Part shown: piece by piece, positions 25,601 to 39,000 of the stretch
Position numbering within the stretch: the first letter of the stretch is position 1
Layout of the letters: each line of letters begins with the position of its first letter
NCBI GenBank assembly: GCA_011009095.1
Contig: VTPC01000898.1
Span: 168,153-232,152, forward strand
Length of the DNA: 64,000 bases
DNA from: Ignelater luminosus
Taxonomy: Eukaryota > Arthropoda > Insecta > Coleoptera > Elateridae
Direction of reading: 5' to 3'
Notes under the pieces: model-generated
Told to the model about the DNA's origin: nothing
Database searches by the model: none
The model's input: only the letters and a program-made list of their open reading frames with translations
Made by a program: the position numbers and the translations under genes

Positions 25601-26340
25601 AATTTTTCACTTCGGTTTTAATAATGTTTAGCATTTTTTTATTGCAATGTTTGTTTCATAAAAAAGTAATACACCGATCCAATGGTTTTCTAAGTGAGAC
25701 ACTCCATACATTGTAAAATGTAAGTTTTCCAAAATTTCTTGATTTGCTCTGGCATTAATAGGTTTTTAGTGATTTAAGTTTCGATCTTCTATTTTTTTAA
25801 ATTTACTTTCTATGGGTCCTGGTTTCGACAAATGCATCATACTCTTAAAAAAACAAGAAAATCGAAACAACGAAGAAAGTGGAGTTTGAAAATTCAGAAA
25901 ACTTTGAATTAAACCAAATAATATGACGTAGAAAAATGAAACTAGCTTTGTGTTTCTGTGAACCACAATAGACTTACCAAGAATTATTTGTTAAAATGGT
26001 TCTTTCTTACTTTTGATAGTTTGACGATAATCTACCATCAGAATTCTTTACTTGACAAATTTGGTTAGGCTAGAGCATTCAAGAATGGAATTTTGATAAA
26101 ATCTTTATTTGACAGAGATTGACATAAATTTTCTTCAAGCATTATGACGAGAGTCAGGTTAATTTGAACGATATCGCCAAAATGATTCACTTTATATTTT
26201 CTGTATTAAATGTTTTTGAGGGATGATAAAAATCATGTTCACATAGAAACTTTTAAAAATATTTATTATTAATGTTAAGATATATTTCTTTATTTCTACT
26301 TATTACGATATGATCATTTATATCGCATCAAGGATATTGC
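25600..26340. other. AT-rich spacer
   Basis: No supported feature seen. Confidence 0.5.
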
Positions 26341-26374
26341 ACACAATTATTTCACACGCATGAAATCGTTCTAT

Positions 26375-26475
26375 TTCTCACCGAGAAGAGACGACTAGAA
26401 AGCGTCTCGGGAGAGACCCTCCAATCCGCAGGTTCTAACCCCGTGTCCAGCAAATTAATCTGCGGATCTTTGAAT
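26375..26475 (-). repeat. SINE-like fragment (tRNA-type B box)
   Basis: The minus strand holds a GC-richer island with GGGGTTAGAACC, close to a tRNA B box (GGTTCGANTCC with two changes). It is followed by GGAGGGTCTCTCCCGAGACG. It has the look of a tRNA-derived SINE head and body, but no A box or target duplication was confirmed. Confidence 0.35.
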
Positions 26476-26479
26476 TTTC

Positions 26480-29400
26480 GTTGTTTGCATGTTATAAATA
26501 GGATTTTACACAGCTCTAGCAATTGGTGCTCTTTACTATTCAGTAAAAACAAAAGCAAGGAAATAAAAAATAAAAAACTTTTAATTTGTCATAAATAATT
26601 TTCAATAATATTAAAATAAAACGTAGGCTTGGAAAATAACGGTAAACGTTGTTGTTATTAATTTTATAACAAATAATTTACCACTGTATGAATCTGCAAA
26701 AGTACTACTCATTTTGTATGTACAACTATAAATCAAAAAGGTGGGTCGACGCAGATATGTGTGAATAAACATTTGATTTAAAAGGTCCAAAGTAAATTTT
26801 GGTGTCAGGTGTTTTGCATGTAACCAATATGTAATGTCACTGTAAAACTGTTTTATCACGTTCATACCTTTTGTTAGTACTTAAAACCAAAAATACCTTT
26901 ATTTGTTTGTTCTAACTGTACATTGTGGGCGAAGTCACAAAAATTCTAGTTATTAAATTAACCCCTGTGTATTACGAAACTATTCCTATTACTGTGAAAA
27001 TGGAGAATTTAAATAAAACTACAGAAAGTCATTTAAGAGGAATTTGTTATTTTACGTTTGTAGCGTTTAATTAATTTTTAACTTGATACATCATCTCCGC
27101 TAATGTCTAGTAATAAATATGATATACCCAGCCAACCAACAAAACACTGGATAATTAAGCAACCTTCCTCTTCATTATAAGTGTTTTCTGCATATTAAAT
27201 ACAATAGCATATTCATCACCGTTGTGGCATGACCCAGCAGGACATAACTCACATAATGAAAACAATATCGGTATCATCAGGGTGCATAGCATGACGAAAT
27301 GCTAACACACAACGTGCGTCATGAGGTAATGGAGGGTGCACTTTATTCTAAATATTGAATGTAGTTCTGCTGGAATATTTGATATGGACGTCAACGTTCT
27401 GTTTATAAACAATTGCGTTAGGAAACGCAAATTTAGTATGTATGTAATGAGAAATTTCTGGTCTTGCTGCTTTAATATGTATCGTTGTGTAATCATGTTC
27501 TTTACCAACAAAAGAGAAAAGATTCTCATAATCACAGATAAATATAAAATAACTAAAACTAGAAAATAATTAAAAAATTAAAACCTAAAACTTCGAAAAA
27601 ATAGAAAAACACAAAATAATATAAACGTCAAAAATTCTACAGAAACATTACAACAAAAGTAAGATTGGTAAAACGATTGTAGACAATACACACTATAACA
27701 TGTAACGAAGTTATAGCATTTTCGGTGACTTATTTGTAAATTCTGTCTGATGGCAACATAATTCGTTTGGTTTTTCAATATACTGAATCGCTACAATGTT
27801 ATTTCACTGATGGTATTGAACTGTAGTCAAGCATGATTCGCTTTCGGCTAGAATAGCATCAGCCTGCTTAAATATTCCATTGTTTTAGAATTATAATTTA
27901 CTCCCTTGCTTAGCAAGTTTCCTAATGAATATCACTAGAGAGCTGTAGAGATGATCAATAATCCCACAGAAGGAAGGTCAAGACATCGTCAGCCTATCTA
28001 GCGATCATTTGTTTTTCATATAACGTCAATCTGCTTTATCTTTCAGAGAGTTATGACCTTGAAAAAAGGATATCCTAACCTATTTCTATATAAGGGACTC
28101 TTACACCACATTTAGAGGAAAAGCGAGCAAAATCAGTGTACACAATAAAAATCTTATACCAGCTAAATAACTATGTTTAGGTTCAAAGTATTCATAGATT
28201 GGTAACAGTCGGATGGATGGATGATATGGTTGTCTTTTTAGCACTGTGCTCTCAAAGAATAATGACAAGAATTTATACCCCACCGTATAAAGAATATAGA
28301 AGAATGAAAACCCTGCAGAATCTGCGTAATCTATGCAGGAGAATGGAAAAGAGACTTAAACGTAATCTGGCTAATTTAATTAAATAGAAAAGAAACAAGG
28401 GCAAGAACGGAATTCATCCAATGATCTGATTTGTGTTTCTTTGTTTTTCTCCAAATTATGTAGATTCTATCTTTTCTATACATCAGATATTTTCCAATAT
28501 CGCCAAATACATCCTCAGTCAGTTTTTAAATTTGTTTGTGTGAACAGTTACGAGAATTATATTGGTCCACACAAGTTTTCCTAGGTAGAAGAATTATTCC
28601 GTTGATTCCAAACATCTAGCTTTTAGGGGTCAATCTGTTTTTGCTAGCCGATGTGTTCACATGAAATACTTTCTTGCTTACTTTGGTTTGCAATTCTCTT
28701 GCAAAGTAGAACCTATTGAATGCAATTTAGATGCCATCTAGAGTGCTATTGCAAGGTATGAACTAGATAGATTGTACATTTTTTTTTGGTGCATCATATT
28801 GGTCGTTCATCGCCAAAGATGCTGTTCAAATAGGCTTCGGGTCTTCAGTCTACAAATTATAGTAATTCTTACAAGAGGATGTGTAGAAACTTTTCTTAAG
28901 TACGAAGCTACAAGCATGCCATTGAGTGCCTATACAGTTTCTACCCAAAGTTGAAAAATCAAAAGCAGGAATTTTTTTATTTAACAAATTTTGACATAAA
29001 GAAATCAAAAAAATGACGTAAAGACTTTTTTAAATTTTAAGTCTTAAAGCATAATAAACAAAAATTATAACCTGTCTAATCTAGTTAAGTCTACCGCACG
29101 TGATCAACTACGTCTAATCTAGTTAGGTCTACCGCATATTACCCTGCCAAGACGATGAGCTCTCAACCATTTTTAAGATATCATATGTTTACATAGAATA
29201 CATCAAAGAGCAGTTTTAGAACAAGTGTCATCAGTCAGCATACACAGAGATGACTGACCACAAAGCGACAAACACATCAAATGTTAATATTGATACAGCA
29301 CAATCTGATTGTGTCATTTTGTACATATCCAAAAACTATAATTTTTTTTCTAATTTGCCAGTTCAATCCAGTACATTAAAATTTGTTTTCACATTGAAAC

Positions 29401-30185
29401 TGTTTGATTAGCAAAATCAAGTATAACGTTCAAAGAATTATCTTTGTTAAAACCATTGTGATATTAATCCCGAAAAATGTTAATATCGTATTTGAACCTA
29501 TCAATCAGTAGAAACAATAGGAGATACATTTTTAGACATGGTTACTCATGAACTATCTGGGGGCTAGTCTGTGAGAGCTACCGAAGAGTGTTTAGCTGCC
29601 AGCCAGGTTCGCTAAGAAGCAATTTATTTCTGCAGATGAATCACTTTTGCGTTTTCTAAAGTTCACAATCGTTACAGACCATTGTAATCAGTGTTGTATT
29701 GCTATTATGCCTTGAGTATAAGTTTTTTTTGTCTTAAGGCAGGATCGTAGCGGCACCGTCACAAGCTTGGGTTCGGAAGTTCTCCTGGCCAGACACAAGG
29801 GATCTTCTCTGAACTTCCCAACAAAACACCAGAGAGTTTTCTTGGGGATAAATACGGAACGTTTTTATTTTTAAATCAAAGTAAAATAAAATAAAACAAT
29901 CATTCAATGAATTCATTTAGGAAATATAAAATAATCTTCTAAGTTGACAAGTGACGTCAATAAATTGTCTTTGTCAGAAATTTAAAGTTTAAGAAACTAT
30001 AGCAGGCTCGGTTTTTCATTTGAAATAATTCTTCCTGGAAGAGGTTTCGAACACTAGCGATTATATTAGTACACCTTGTCAAAATTGCACATGGTGTTTA
30101 TTTCTATAGCTTCTTACATTTTAAAATGTAATTAAAAAAATTCACAATCACTTCTCGAAATTTCAAAACTAGGTAAAATATGTCT
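26480..30185. other. AT-rich non-coding stretch
   Basis: No gene recognised. A 25-bp direct repeat with one mismatch lies at 29074-29098 and 29112-29136. A slightly GC-richer patch at 29735-29830 has no identifiable content. Confidence 0.5.
29074..29136 (+). repeat. Direct repeat, 25 bp twice, period 38 bp
   Basis: GTCTAATCTAGTTAAGTCTA and its continuation CCGCA recur 38 bp downstream with a single A-to-G change. The origin is unknown. Confidence 0.85.
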
Positions 30186-30186
30186 A

Positions 30187-31230
30187 AGCAGACGGGCACT
30201 TTCGGTTTATATCTCATACAGTACCAGACGTCCATTTGTCGTTCAACGTTAGTCTACGTTCATGAACGTAAATTGCACATCCACTGACAAACAATAGACA
30301 TTCTATTTTGCTCCATATTTTGTCCAAATACACTGTAAAAAAAGTATCGTCACCCTAACGCAAAATATGGTTAAATTGACTATACTGTATGATTAATATA
30401 GGCACAACCAAATTTAATGTTAACTACACAAATTAGAAATTGTTAAATGTTTATTGTTATGACAACTATAATAAATGGTTACATGCTGACCACAAACCCT
30501 AGTAAAAGCAACAAAATGAAAATGTTATATTAACAAACTAGAATTGGTTTAAAAGACAATATTCATAATGTTTTCTTCACAGATAAAGTTTATATAAATA
30601 GTATATTTATATTATATTATATGTATATACAATATAAATAAATATACAAGAAACAAAATACCTCCAGATGATCGTTTCGTCCTTGTTTGCACTCATCAAT
30701 GGAAGATAATGAAAGTCGATGCTTGCACGCTTCATACTGGTTATATACAAATCAAATATAACATTTAACAGCATGAAAATACTAAGGCGCCATCTACTAG
30801 GAACGCCGAAAATTAAGAACGATTGTATTATAAATTGTATATTAACTATACCTTGTATTGTTATCTCAACACAGATTATAGTTGTTCGCCAATTATAGCG
30901 AATCATTATTGTTACAATAACTAAAAGATGTGTAACTAAAACTAAATTGTCATTTTAACAATGGAGTTCAAATGGTTATTGCTATTTTGAACATAAAGTA
31001 TTGTTACAGTAATTATATTTTTGTTAACAATAAGTTTATGGTTAAGTTTAACAATACCGTTTTTACAGTGTATCTTTATTCATAAGTTGTACATATGTCC
31101 GTTAAATATCCAAAGTTGTGACAAGTGCATGTTTCATGGACATTCGTCAGCCAAAAATTAGACCTACAGTGAATGTCCCTCGCCGAAATTTGGACGTCCG
31201 ATGAACGTTTCCTGGATGTCCGTGTGCTAT
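30187..31230. mobile_element. Inverted-repeat element rich in GACGTCC-like motifs
   Basis: The outer ends match as inverted repeats: AGCAGACGGGCA at 30187 and, on the minus strand from 31227, AGCACACGGACA. Inside, on both sides of a 740-bp insert, are repeated variants of GACGTCC and TGGACATTC (for example at about 30228, 31138 and 31188). Without the insert the element is about 300 bp and non-coding. Target duplication not determined. Confidence 0.5.
30331..31070. mobile_element. 740-bp TA-flanked inverted-repeat element
   Basis: Starts CACTGTAAAAA and ends TTTTTACAGTG, with TA on both sides (30329-30330 and 31071-31072). The similarity of the inverted ends extends imperfectly about 35 bp further in. 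The interior is non-coding and rich in TTGTTA and TAACAA palindromes. It is inserted in the GACGTCC-rich element, so it is the younger of the two. Confidence 0.7.
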
Positions 31231-31239
31231 CTAGGATAC

Positions 31240-32465
31240 TGTGCTAGAAAGGATAAAATAAAGCATGGTATCCGTAAAAGTAACCAACAAAATGGAAAAA
31301 AATTGCTAAATGAGATATGACTCAAATTAAAGTTAAAGTTAAACTAAAGTTTATTGCAGTCAAATAGTAAAACAAGTCTCACGAAAGCTGTTATACCTGG
31401 CGAAATGACCTGAATTCTATTTACGAATTTATTTTACTTTTAAGAGTATATTCGTGTATACCCTCCAATACAACACTAATTGTGGCGCATAAATAGTTTC
31501 GTGACGAAGTCACTGAACAAATTAAAATCACCAATTCTCCGTTGTGTTATACACGGATTTTATTGAAATTTGTGTGTATGACACTATAAACAGTTAGACT
31601 TGCTCTACTGTGTTCTTCCGTGCTGGAGACCTACAATAAATTTTGCCAACGACGCAGTGGAAAATTCTTTAGACACTGTGGAAACCGAATATCATTATTG
31701 TTACATACAGAAATTTTATTACATTTGAGCCAGCTTAAAATGTGTAAACCAGTTGCTGATGTTAGAAAACCTGTGACACCAACTTGTGAAGTGTTTTGCT
31801 AATACAAGCATAGTGTTTTTGTTTTGCAAAAACATATTCCAGTATATCTCAAAAAAACTGCCTCAGCTTGTCTTTATCTTTTTCTGATTTGGGAAGAAAA
31901 AAATTAAATTTACTACCAGATTTATTTCCCAGCAAACAAAGATTGTAATAAAAGAAGATTAAGTCTTCTATAAAGAAGTTTTATAATAAATCATGACAAC
32001 ATTGGAAGAGGATCTAAAACATTGCACAGTGGTAATATAAGTAAAGAACAGAAATCAGTTTTTTTTCTGAATGACATTTACATCACTAACGGTTAACCTT
32101 GCAATAGAGAAGTTGCGTTTTGGGGTTGTGCTAAAAACAATCAAAGGTGTACAAAACAAAAATACAGTGTTTTAGCTTACTAAGAACATAGCAATTATTT
32201 TAAAAGCGGAAGAATATTAGAATCAGTTACGAATAAAACTGGGATTAGAGACCCATCGGTAGTGTAATCATATACATAATAGGTATGCCATCTGAAATGT
32301 TAACTTTCTACCGTGGAAGACGGGTCGTGGGCTAATAAAGCTTAGGGCAAACGATATGCGGTAGTAGCGATACGATAATCTTAGGATTCTTGAAGTTAAT
32401 AGGGCGCCAGCTGTAGTTGTATGACGATGACCTAGTTTTGAATAGAAGACCCTATAGCTGATCTT
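31240..32465. other. AT-rich spacer
   Basis: No supported feature seen. Confidence 0.5.
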
Positions 32466-32469
32466 CGTA

Positions 32470-32535
32470 TATAGGTCAATTGGCAAGATGTTAGCCAGGG
32501 TCGAACCACGGGTTCGAATTCTACACAAAGAAATA
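32470..32535 (+). repeat. tRNA-derived SINE-like head
   Basis: GGTTCGAATTC at 32511-32521 matches the RNA polymerase III B box at 10 of 11 positions. About 35 bp upstream, TCAATTGGCAAGATG is an A-box-like segment. This may be a SINE head; no tail or target duplication was resolved. Confidence 0.35.
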
Positions 32536-32539
32536 AAAT

Positions 32540-34310
32540 AGGGACTGTACTGCGCTTTAATAAGATACTTATTATCATAAAATAAACTTAAGATAAGGTA
32601 CTCATGTGAGAGAGTCGACGCCACTGGTCCCTGGACAGCTGTTCGCTGTAATTAAATCAGTAGGCTCGCAAAACAATAAATGATCAAAGATAAATGCTAA
32701 TTACATACAAATCTTGTTTATAAAGAGTAAACAAATAAAAGTTATCGAAATTCAGAACAAGGCAGTTACGTTATAATTCGACAAAATTTACTATGCGCAA
32801 ATAAATTTAACGATCCTGTCACCACTGTCACCGGTTCAACAGGTTCTTCGCTAATAGCAACTGGTGTTTGCAGGTTTTTCACCAGTTCGAGATGATCGGT
32901 GGTGAGAAGATAAAGTTGTAGATAATGTTCGCAAATAATTGCGACGACAGATTGGCAATTGCGGTTTGCCAATAATGCTTCTTCATAAACAAATAATAAA
33001 AAAAGGTAGCGATATCCACCAAGCAGTAACTAATCCGATTATAAGCAGGATCAGGTGTTAGCATTCGGTGCACTGAACTCGTAGCACTTTTGCACAACTG
33101 ATATTACAGCGATAACACATAAAGTTATACAACTTATATTACAACGATAACACATAAATATGTACAGGTGTGGGCGTCTTTCTCACACGGTCGGTAATGC
33201 AATATTTTAATTACGTTATAAAATATCTGAGTAGAGTACGGTAGTACGAATCTCGTATAAAAATTCGAAAAACGAAGAGAGTTCGAATACGGTACAATAA
33301 TGAACTGAACGGTAGAATGAGAGTCCACTTGTGGAATTTACTTCTGGTCGGTGAAGTATTGAAGGTAGGAGAATACGGAATTTGATACACCCGGACCCAC
33401 CGTGAATTATCATTAATTAATAGATCGAAGACAGAGTTCAATCGCGCAATTTACCTTCAGGCTTTCCACCTTATGAGAAGTATCAACTTTACGTTATACG
33501 CGAAAAATCTTCCAAATACCCATTAGGATTAACACACCGAAACCGTGTTGATTTGAGGAAAGCTGACGGAAGATTCTCTTGAGTTCTCAAGCGACAAATG
33601 CCAATTCCAAGCCCTCAAGAGGGTTGAACTAGCAGATAATTGGTTATTGAAAGAATCGTATGTTTAGACAATCCATCAATTAATGCAAACAGGGTGGGAC
33701 ATAAAGAGAATTTGCATCATGCATATGATGTTTGGAGGAACCATAAATCTTACTTATGTTTATCAAGCTGACAATATTTGTAGCTTTAGGGGTAATAAAA
33801 CTATCAGATAAGGGTTCAAATTGCTACGAAATAGCCTAAATGCGACGAGAAGAACAAGCATTTAGAGGTAAAATTTGCTTCTAATTTAATGTTTAAGAAA
33901 ACAGTTTACAAAAGAGTAGCAGAGAATTTTAACGTTCTCACGACATAAATTCTGTTAATGTCATAGCACTAAACTAAAGATTTTTATATTCGACAAAGAC
34001 GTTAAATTTAATTCTAAAAGAAAATAATGGATTTACAAGGGCAAAAAGATTTGAAACGAGAAAGCGATACATTGCTATTTATAAAAATAAATAACTTAGT
34101 AAGGAAAGTTCGTTAATTAGCGAATTTTCCTAGCAAAGCATAACACAAAGGGCAAAGAAACAAATTGCTAAGTTATAAATTAGTTGGTTTTTAATTAGAT
34201 TCAAAGACAGTTGAAGCAAGAAAACTAACCTCACAAAAATGTCTAAAGTAACTTATAAATTATACCTGACAACTTAAAACCAATACATATAGAAAATATT
34301 CATCTTCGAA
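32540..34310. other. Unclassified stretch with mixed composition
   Basis: Between about 32640 and 33440 the composition is less AT-rich than the surroundings, and the minus strand shows several short open frames. It could be a degraded retroelement, but I recognise no LTR boundary, primer site or protein motif. A 35-bp tandem duplication lies at 33094-33163. Confidence 0.4.
33094..33163 (+). repeat. Tandem duplication, two 35-bp units
   Basis: ACAACTGATATTACAGCGAT and following bases are repeated directly as ACAACTTATATTACAACGAT, with a few substitutions. Both units contain GATAACACATAAA. Confidence 0.8.
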
Positions 34311-34317
34311 CATGAAT

Positions 34318-34390
34318 GATCTTAGAGCTGCGTTGGTAGAGCATTGACTCGGAAAGCCGACGGTCATAGACTCGAATCCTGTTCAGAGCG
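34318..34390 (+). repeat. 73-nt tRNA-like sequence (tRNA relic or SINE head)
   Basis: The length and arm spacing of a tRNA fit exactly: acceptor 7, D arm 4-8-4, anticodon arm 5-7-5, a 5-nt variable loop, T arm 5-7-5, acceptor 7 and a discriminator base. The acceptor halves GATCTTA and TCAGAGC pair at 5 of 7 positions. The D arm has TTGGTAGAGC and the T loop CTCGAAT. The anticodon loop reads TCGGAAA, with C at position 33 instead of the invariant T, and stems contain several mismatches. A functional tRNA is therefore unlikely; a pseudo-tRNA or SINE head is the better call. No clear Pol III T-run terminator follows directly. Confidence 0.55.
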
Positions 34391-35485
34391 GAATATTTTC
34401 TCTGCCTGTTAACTTTTTCAAAAAATAAATGATTAGTGTCATAAAGAATGACACTTATATAAATTACTTGATCGCAGCAAACCAGGGATTGACAGTTAGA
34501 TGTTATATCTTCGACTGGTACTTTAGTTGAAATAACAAAACAACACAGTTCTAATATTATTTTTAAATTGCCATATATAGAGTGTAAATACTTTTAAATA
34601 AACACCTTCATTAATAATAATAATTATTATAATTATATCTAGTTTTTGATCTTTTTTAAATATAAAAATAAAAAGTACACAAAACAAAACCACATTTTTA
34701 TAAAAACTTTTTATCGAGTTGTTTGATATTTACATTTGAAATTCATGTAAAAAACATCAAATATCATACAGAACACTACCGGCGAAACAAAAAATGTACC
34801 GCGGAGTAATAATCAAATTATTTATGCTTGTAACAAATGATTCCATTATTGTAGGTGAGATAAACACGGAAGCATTACATCCGAGCACGCGGTGCGTGTG
34901 CACACATAATCAGACGGGACCAGCACGTGCGATTCAACGTCTGGCCCCTGCGAACTTTAAATATACCTACACTTCTCTACCGCCCTCATTCAACCCTATG
35001 GCGTAGATATGGGCAACTCTTCATTTTCAAGCAACGATGGATTATGATGAAAAACCGGGAACTATAACAGCTCGTTATGTATTTAAAAGCACATTTTCAG
35101 AGAATTGAAGTGTTTTGCTCGAACAAATTCTATTTATTTTTATCATTTTTCTGCTGATAATATTTTCTGTGAAGTACATTATAAATCAGGATTATCAAAA
35201 TTTAAAACTTATATTTATTTTTTTCTAATGCATGTACATAATAACAATAAGTTACATACAATGTTACATGGGTTTAGTTAGTTATAGACTTCCCTCCTGT
35301 TTGTTGTTTTTAAAGAAAAATAAGACGATTTTCCTCGTCGGTTGCTTATACACGGACTTACAATTTCATATTACAGTTATAGTTATTTGAGAAGTTTTGG
35401 TTGAAATCATTCATTGATTTCTGTAATTAGACCAAGTCACAACTTCTATTAATTTTAATCTTTAGATAAATTATCGTTTTTATTA
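34391..35485. other. Spacer with a small CpG-containing patch
   Basis: No gene seen. At about 34870-35015 the composition rises to GC-rich (GAGCACGCGGTGCGTGTGC and more), but no core promoter or coding exon could be assigned. Confidence 0.45.
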
Positions 35486-35489
35486 AATT

Positions 35490-36084
35490 ACAAATTAAAA
35501 TACAAGTACCTAGGAATCACTATAACAAAGGAAGGAGTCAGGAACAAAGAAATACAAAATAAAATCAGATAAGGGAGAAGAAGAAGAAAAGAAACAAAAA
35601 ACACATATTTAAAGCTATAACAGGAAGTGCCACTACATATGGAGCAGAGGTATGGGTGCTAGACAAAAAAATGGAAAATAGACTCAAAGCGATAGAGATG
35701 GATTTTTGGAGAAGGAGCTGCGGAGTATCAAAGATGAATAGAATAAGAAATGAAGTAATTAGATAAAGGATGAACGTACAGCACACCCTGCTAAATATAG
35801 TGAACACCAAGCAGCTGTTGTGGAATGGGCATGTCAAAAGAATGAAAGAACAAAGATGGCCATTACAAATGTATGAATGGACCCCACATACAAGGAGAAA
35901 AAAAGGAAGACCCAGGGTATAATGGAAAACAAAAGTAGAGGAATTAATGGAAGCCAGAAACTTAGAAGAATATAACAGGCAAGATAGACAGTAGAAATTC
36001 GCATAACAGTAAACGTTCAAAAACTGTTGTTGTCCTGTTAGGCCAAATGCTTGAGTTCTACCGTTGTAAATTATTATTATTTTA
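35490..36084 (+). mobile_element. RTE-like LINE, 3' end fragment
   Basis: The plus strand encodes the tail of an endonuclease-reverse transcriptase. KYKYLGITITKEG is at 35498, then TYLKAITGSATTYGAEVWVL and KAIEMDFWRRSCGVS. NVQHTLLNIVNTKQLLWNGH follows a stop near 35763. RMKEQRWPLQMYEWTPH and RKKGRPRV complete it. These are the characteristic C-terminal blocks after the polymerase domain. At least three in-frame stops are present. It ends in a TTATTATTAT repeat (36071-36083), the type of short 3' repeat RTE-like elements carry. The 5' truncation is typical of LINE insertion. The long minus-strand frame over this region is a shadow. Confidence 0.85.
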
Positions 36085-36089
36085 AAGAC

Positions 36090-39000
36090 CTTATTGTCAC
36101 AGAGAGTAACAAAAAAAATTAATCAATATAAGATTAGACATTACGTTAAGGTATAAGAAACAGAATGAGCATTCAATGTCGCTGTATGTCGCAACTGTCT
36201 AACCCCAAAAGTCTAATCTACCCGAAAAACCCGACAGATCGGAAAAGATTTGCAAGCTTGATTGGTCCTAAAACTCCGAAAAGCTAGCAGGTTTACTTGG
36301 TAATAAAAAATCCAATTGGCCCAAACAGTACAAAACACTATTACTACCAAAAAGTGATAAACTTTAGAAAATCTTTAAATTAAAGGATTAAAGGGTTCAT
36401 AGAAAAACTTGATAGGTATCGATGGAAAAAAAACTCAATTTAATGACTCCCAAGATAAATAGAAAAGAGAATAGTCAAAACCTTTGGTATACATATAATA
36501 CCTTGAAAAGCTGCCAGTTAAAATCTAAACTCTCAAGTGGAGTAAAAGCAGCCAAAAGCTAGCTACTAGTCGAGGAAGTAATGTGAGTAAAGTAATGTAG
36601 ATGTAAATAAAAAGCGGTTTCTGAAGATTACAGCAGTAAACGATGCAGCTACGTATCTACGTATGACCAAACTATTGGTTTTACTTTAATGTTGTATAAA
36701 TTCAACTTGAATCTTATTTATATGTACAAGGAAACGCTCATTAACGAATTTCCATTAGCCAAAATATACGAAGATCGTTATGCATGCCTTGGTTCAACTT
36801 AGCCCGAAAAAGTTCATCATATTGTTTAAAGCAGCATCAATTAAACAATAAAAACCAATTATTTATCTGAACATCTGGGGTTCTTTAGTGACAGATCTCA
36901 AAATTATAACTGCACAACAATTCTCTAAAACACCCAAGACATGCCAAAAAATATTTTAACAAGGCAATATCGATTAGCTTACGGTTACTACAAACTGACA
37001 ATAGCCCGCAATAAAAAATCGCTTGGAATTCTTTCCGCAAGGACCACACAAGGATCCTAGGAGAATTAATTAAACAAATTAAAGCCTTGCTACTGGAAAT
37101 TTATTTTTCTAAATATTTGTATCTATACTTAGCTTCCTAAGCAAATCAAAAGATATAAGTGGCTCCATACTGGTCACGTGAGCGACTTGATAATCAAATC
37201 TATCTCAGCAAAGACTGAATACCAGAGAAATTATTCATAGACGCATGAGCTGTTCAAACTAGGTTTACTCTCTTCTAGTTCCGAAACGTTTTGCAAAAGC
37301 AAGGCTTGGTGCTTTGCTATGAGTACCGGTCTTGCGGCAAAGAGAACTACGAGTAGTGATTTATTTACATGACTTGTGTAGATGGTTGCTGTGTTCTACA
37401 ATGTAAGTCACAACCTGATATACAGTTGAATAACTCCCTTAAGGATTAATACATTTCTGGACGAAGTTGATTTCAGATATCCCGTGCCTTCTATAGAACT
37501 AGGGAACTTGCGTGCTTTCTAAAACATGAACTCCACAATGTGAATCTTTTGACTTCAATTTAAAGTAGGTTATAATTCCACGATTCTTTTGAATGCTAGT
37601 CATTTCCCTTTTAAACTCGTGTTGTTCAAGTTCAGTACATACGAGTACCATACAGTTTGAAGTGGAACCCGAATCATCAGAAGTATCCAGAAAACCTGTA
37701 TTACAAGGATTTTACTGTCCAAACTGTACCTCGGTGGTATATGTTTGTTGGTAAAGTTAACATTCGATGTCTGCAGACTAAATCTTTGTCATTTATCGTG
37801 TAACCAATACTGCAGCGCATGCTTTAGATAAGGAAATGAATACCAACACGTTACCGTTCTCTTTTGCTGAGGAATTCCAAGTTGGTTGATGAACATGGTA
37901 TTAGATTTTGAAGGCGAACAAACCCAGACTGCTTGGTTAGTAGTCTTCACAGTAAACTAAACTAACAATTATTATCAATTAAATGTTCTTCGTTAAATTT
38001 TGATATTAATCATAGTTATCTGATTACAATCGTTGCCTAAAAAATGGTTTTTATTCAATAAAACTATTCGATAGCACCAAAATGAAATTTATATGAAAAC
38101 AATAAACAATGGCAAAGATTTTTTATGTTCTGTTTCAAGTTATCGAAAATTATTTCTTTACTATATTTTCGTACTGTAATGTGCTCTAAAGAAATTCGAC
38201 TTTAAAGAAAATTAAGTATTTTCGGTTTTAACAAATATCTAGTAAGCTGTTTTGAAAACACCAAACAGTAAATTGACCTCTAAAATAGGCAATTTAACCT
38301 TTGTATCACAAATAAGTTGTTATCCTTATATGTTGATCTTGAAAAATTATGAATTTGCTCTATCGTCATTACGTTGACAATTAATTCTTCTTTATCATGT
38401 TGTAGCAACGTTCATATTTCCAATTTGCAACAGAGGATGCATCCATCTTGTGCATCTCATTTCTTATAAACATCGATACCAAATAAAGAAAAAATATCGA
38501 TTTTAAACTACCCACACGAAAATTCTTAGAGTTCTTGTCCTAACTTTTCCATGTTTAGTAAAATGGCGTATTATTAAAAAAACCAAGGTATATAATATAA
38601 ACAAACCACACAGCGTCGTAATTAAATTGTTTAGGGAAACATTAAATCAAATCTGTAAGTTTAAATTTTCGGATTCTATGGCGGAAAGCCTTGCATAATA
38701 TACATGTATCATCTAGTAGCCGTGTATAACACAACGGCCGAGGAATGCGAGAGGAATCTCCGATAATCCGCGCTGGCCCAAGTTACGTCATCAACATTCC
38801 ATCCCCACCATTATGCACCCATGACTGGGATGGGATCGTGCTCGCAGGAATTTTTGTCATAACTCTGCAGGAGTTATCCCGCTGTTTAAGCTTACTGGCT
38901 TTATTCCCTGCCTTCTCTAAAATTAATTACTAGATATATAAAGTATAACTACAAAGAGTTGTTTATGGACGAGGTTAAACTTGATAAAAATATGTAAAAA

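Noticed and set aside
32268-33441. Possible LTR retroelement segment on the minus strand
   Set aside because: No LTR pair, primer-binding site, polypurine tract or protein motif identified; left as unclassified.
35565-36020. 151-codon minus-strand open frame
   Set aside because: It is antisense to the clear plus-strand LINE C-terminal blocks; composition is a shadow of A-rich coding DNA.
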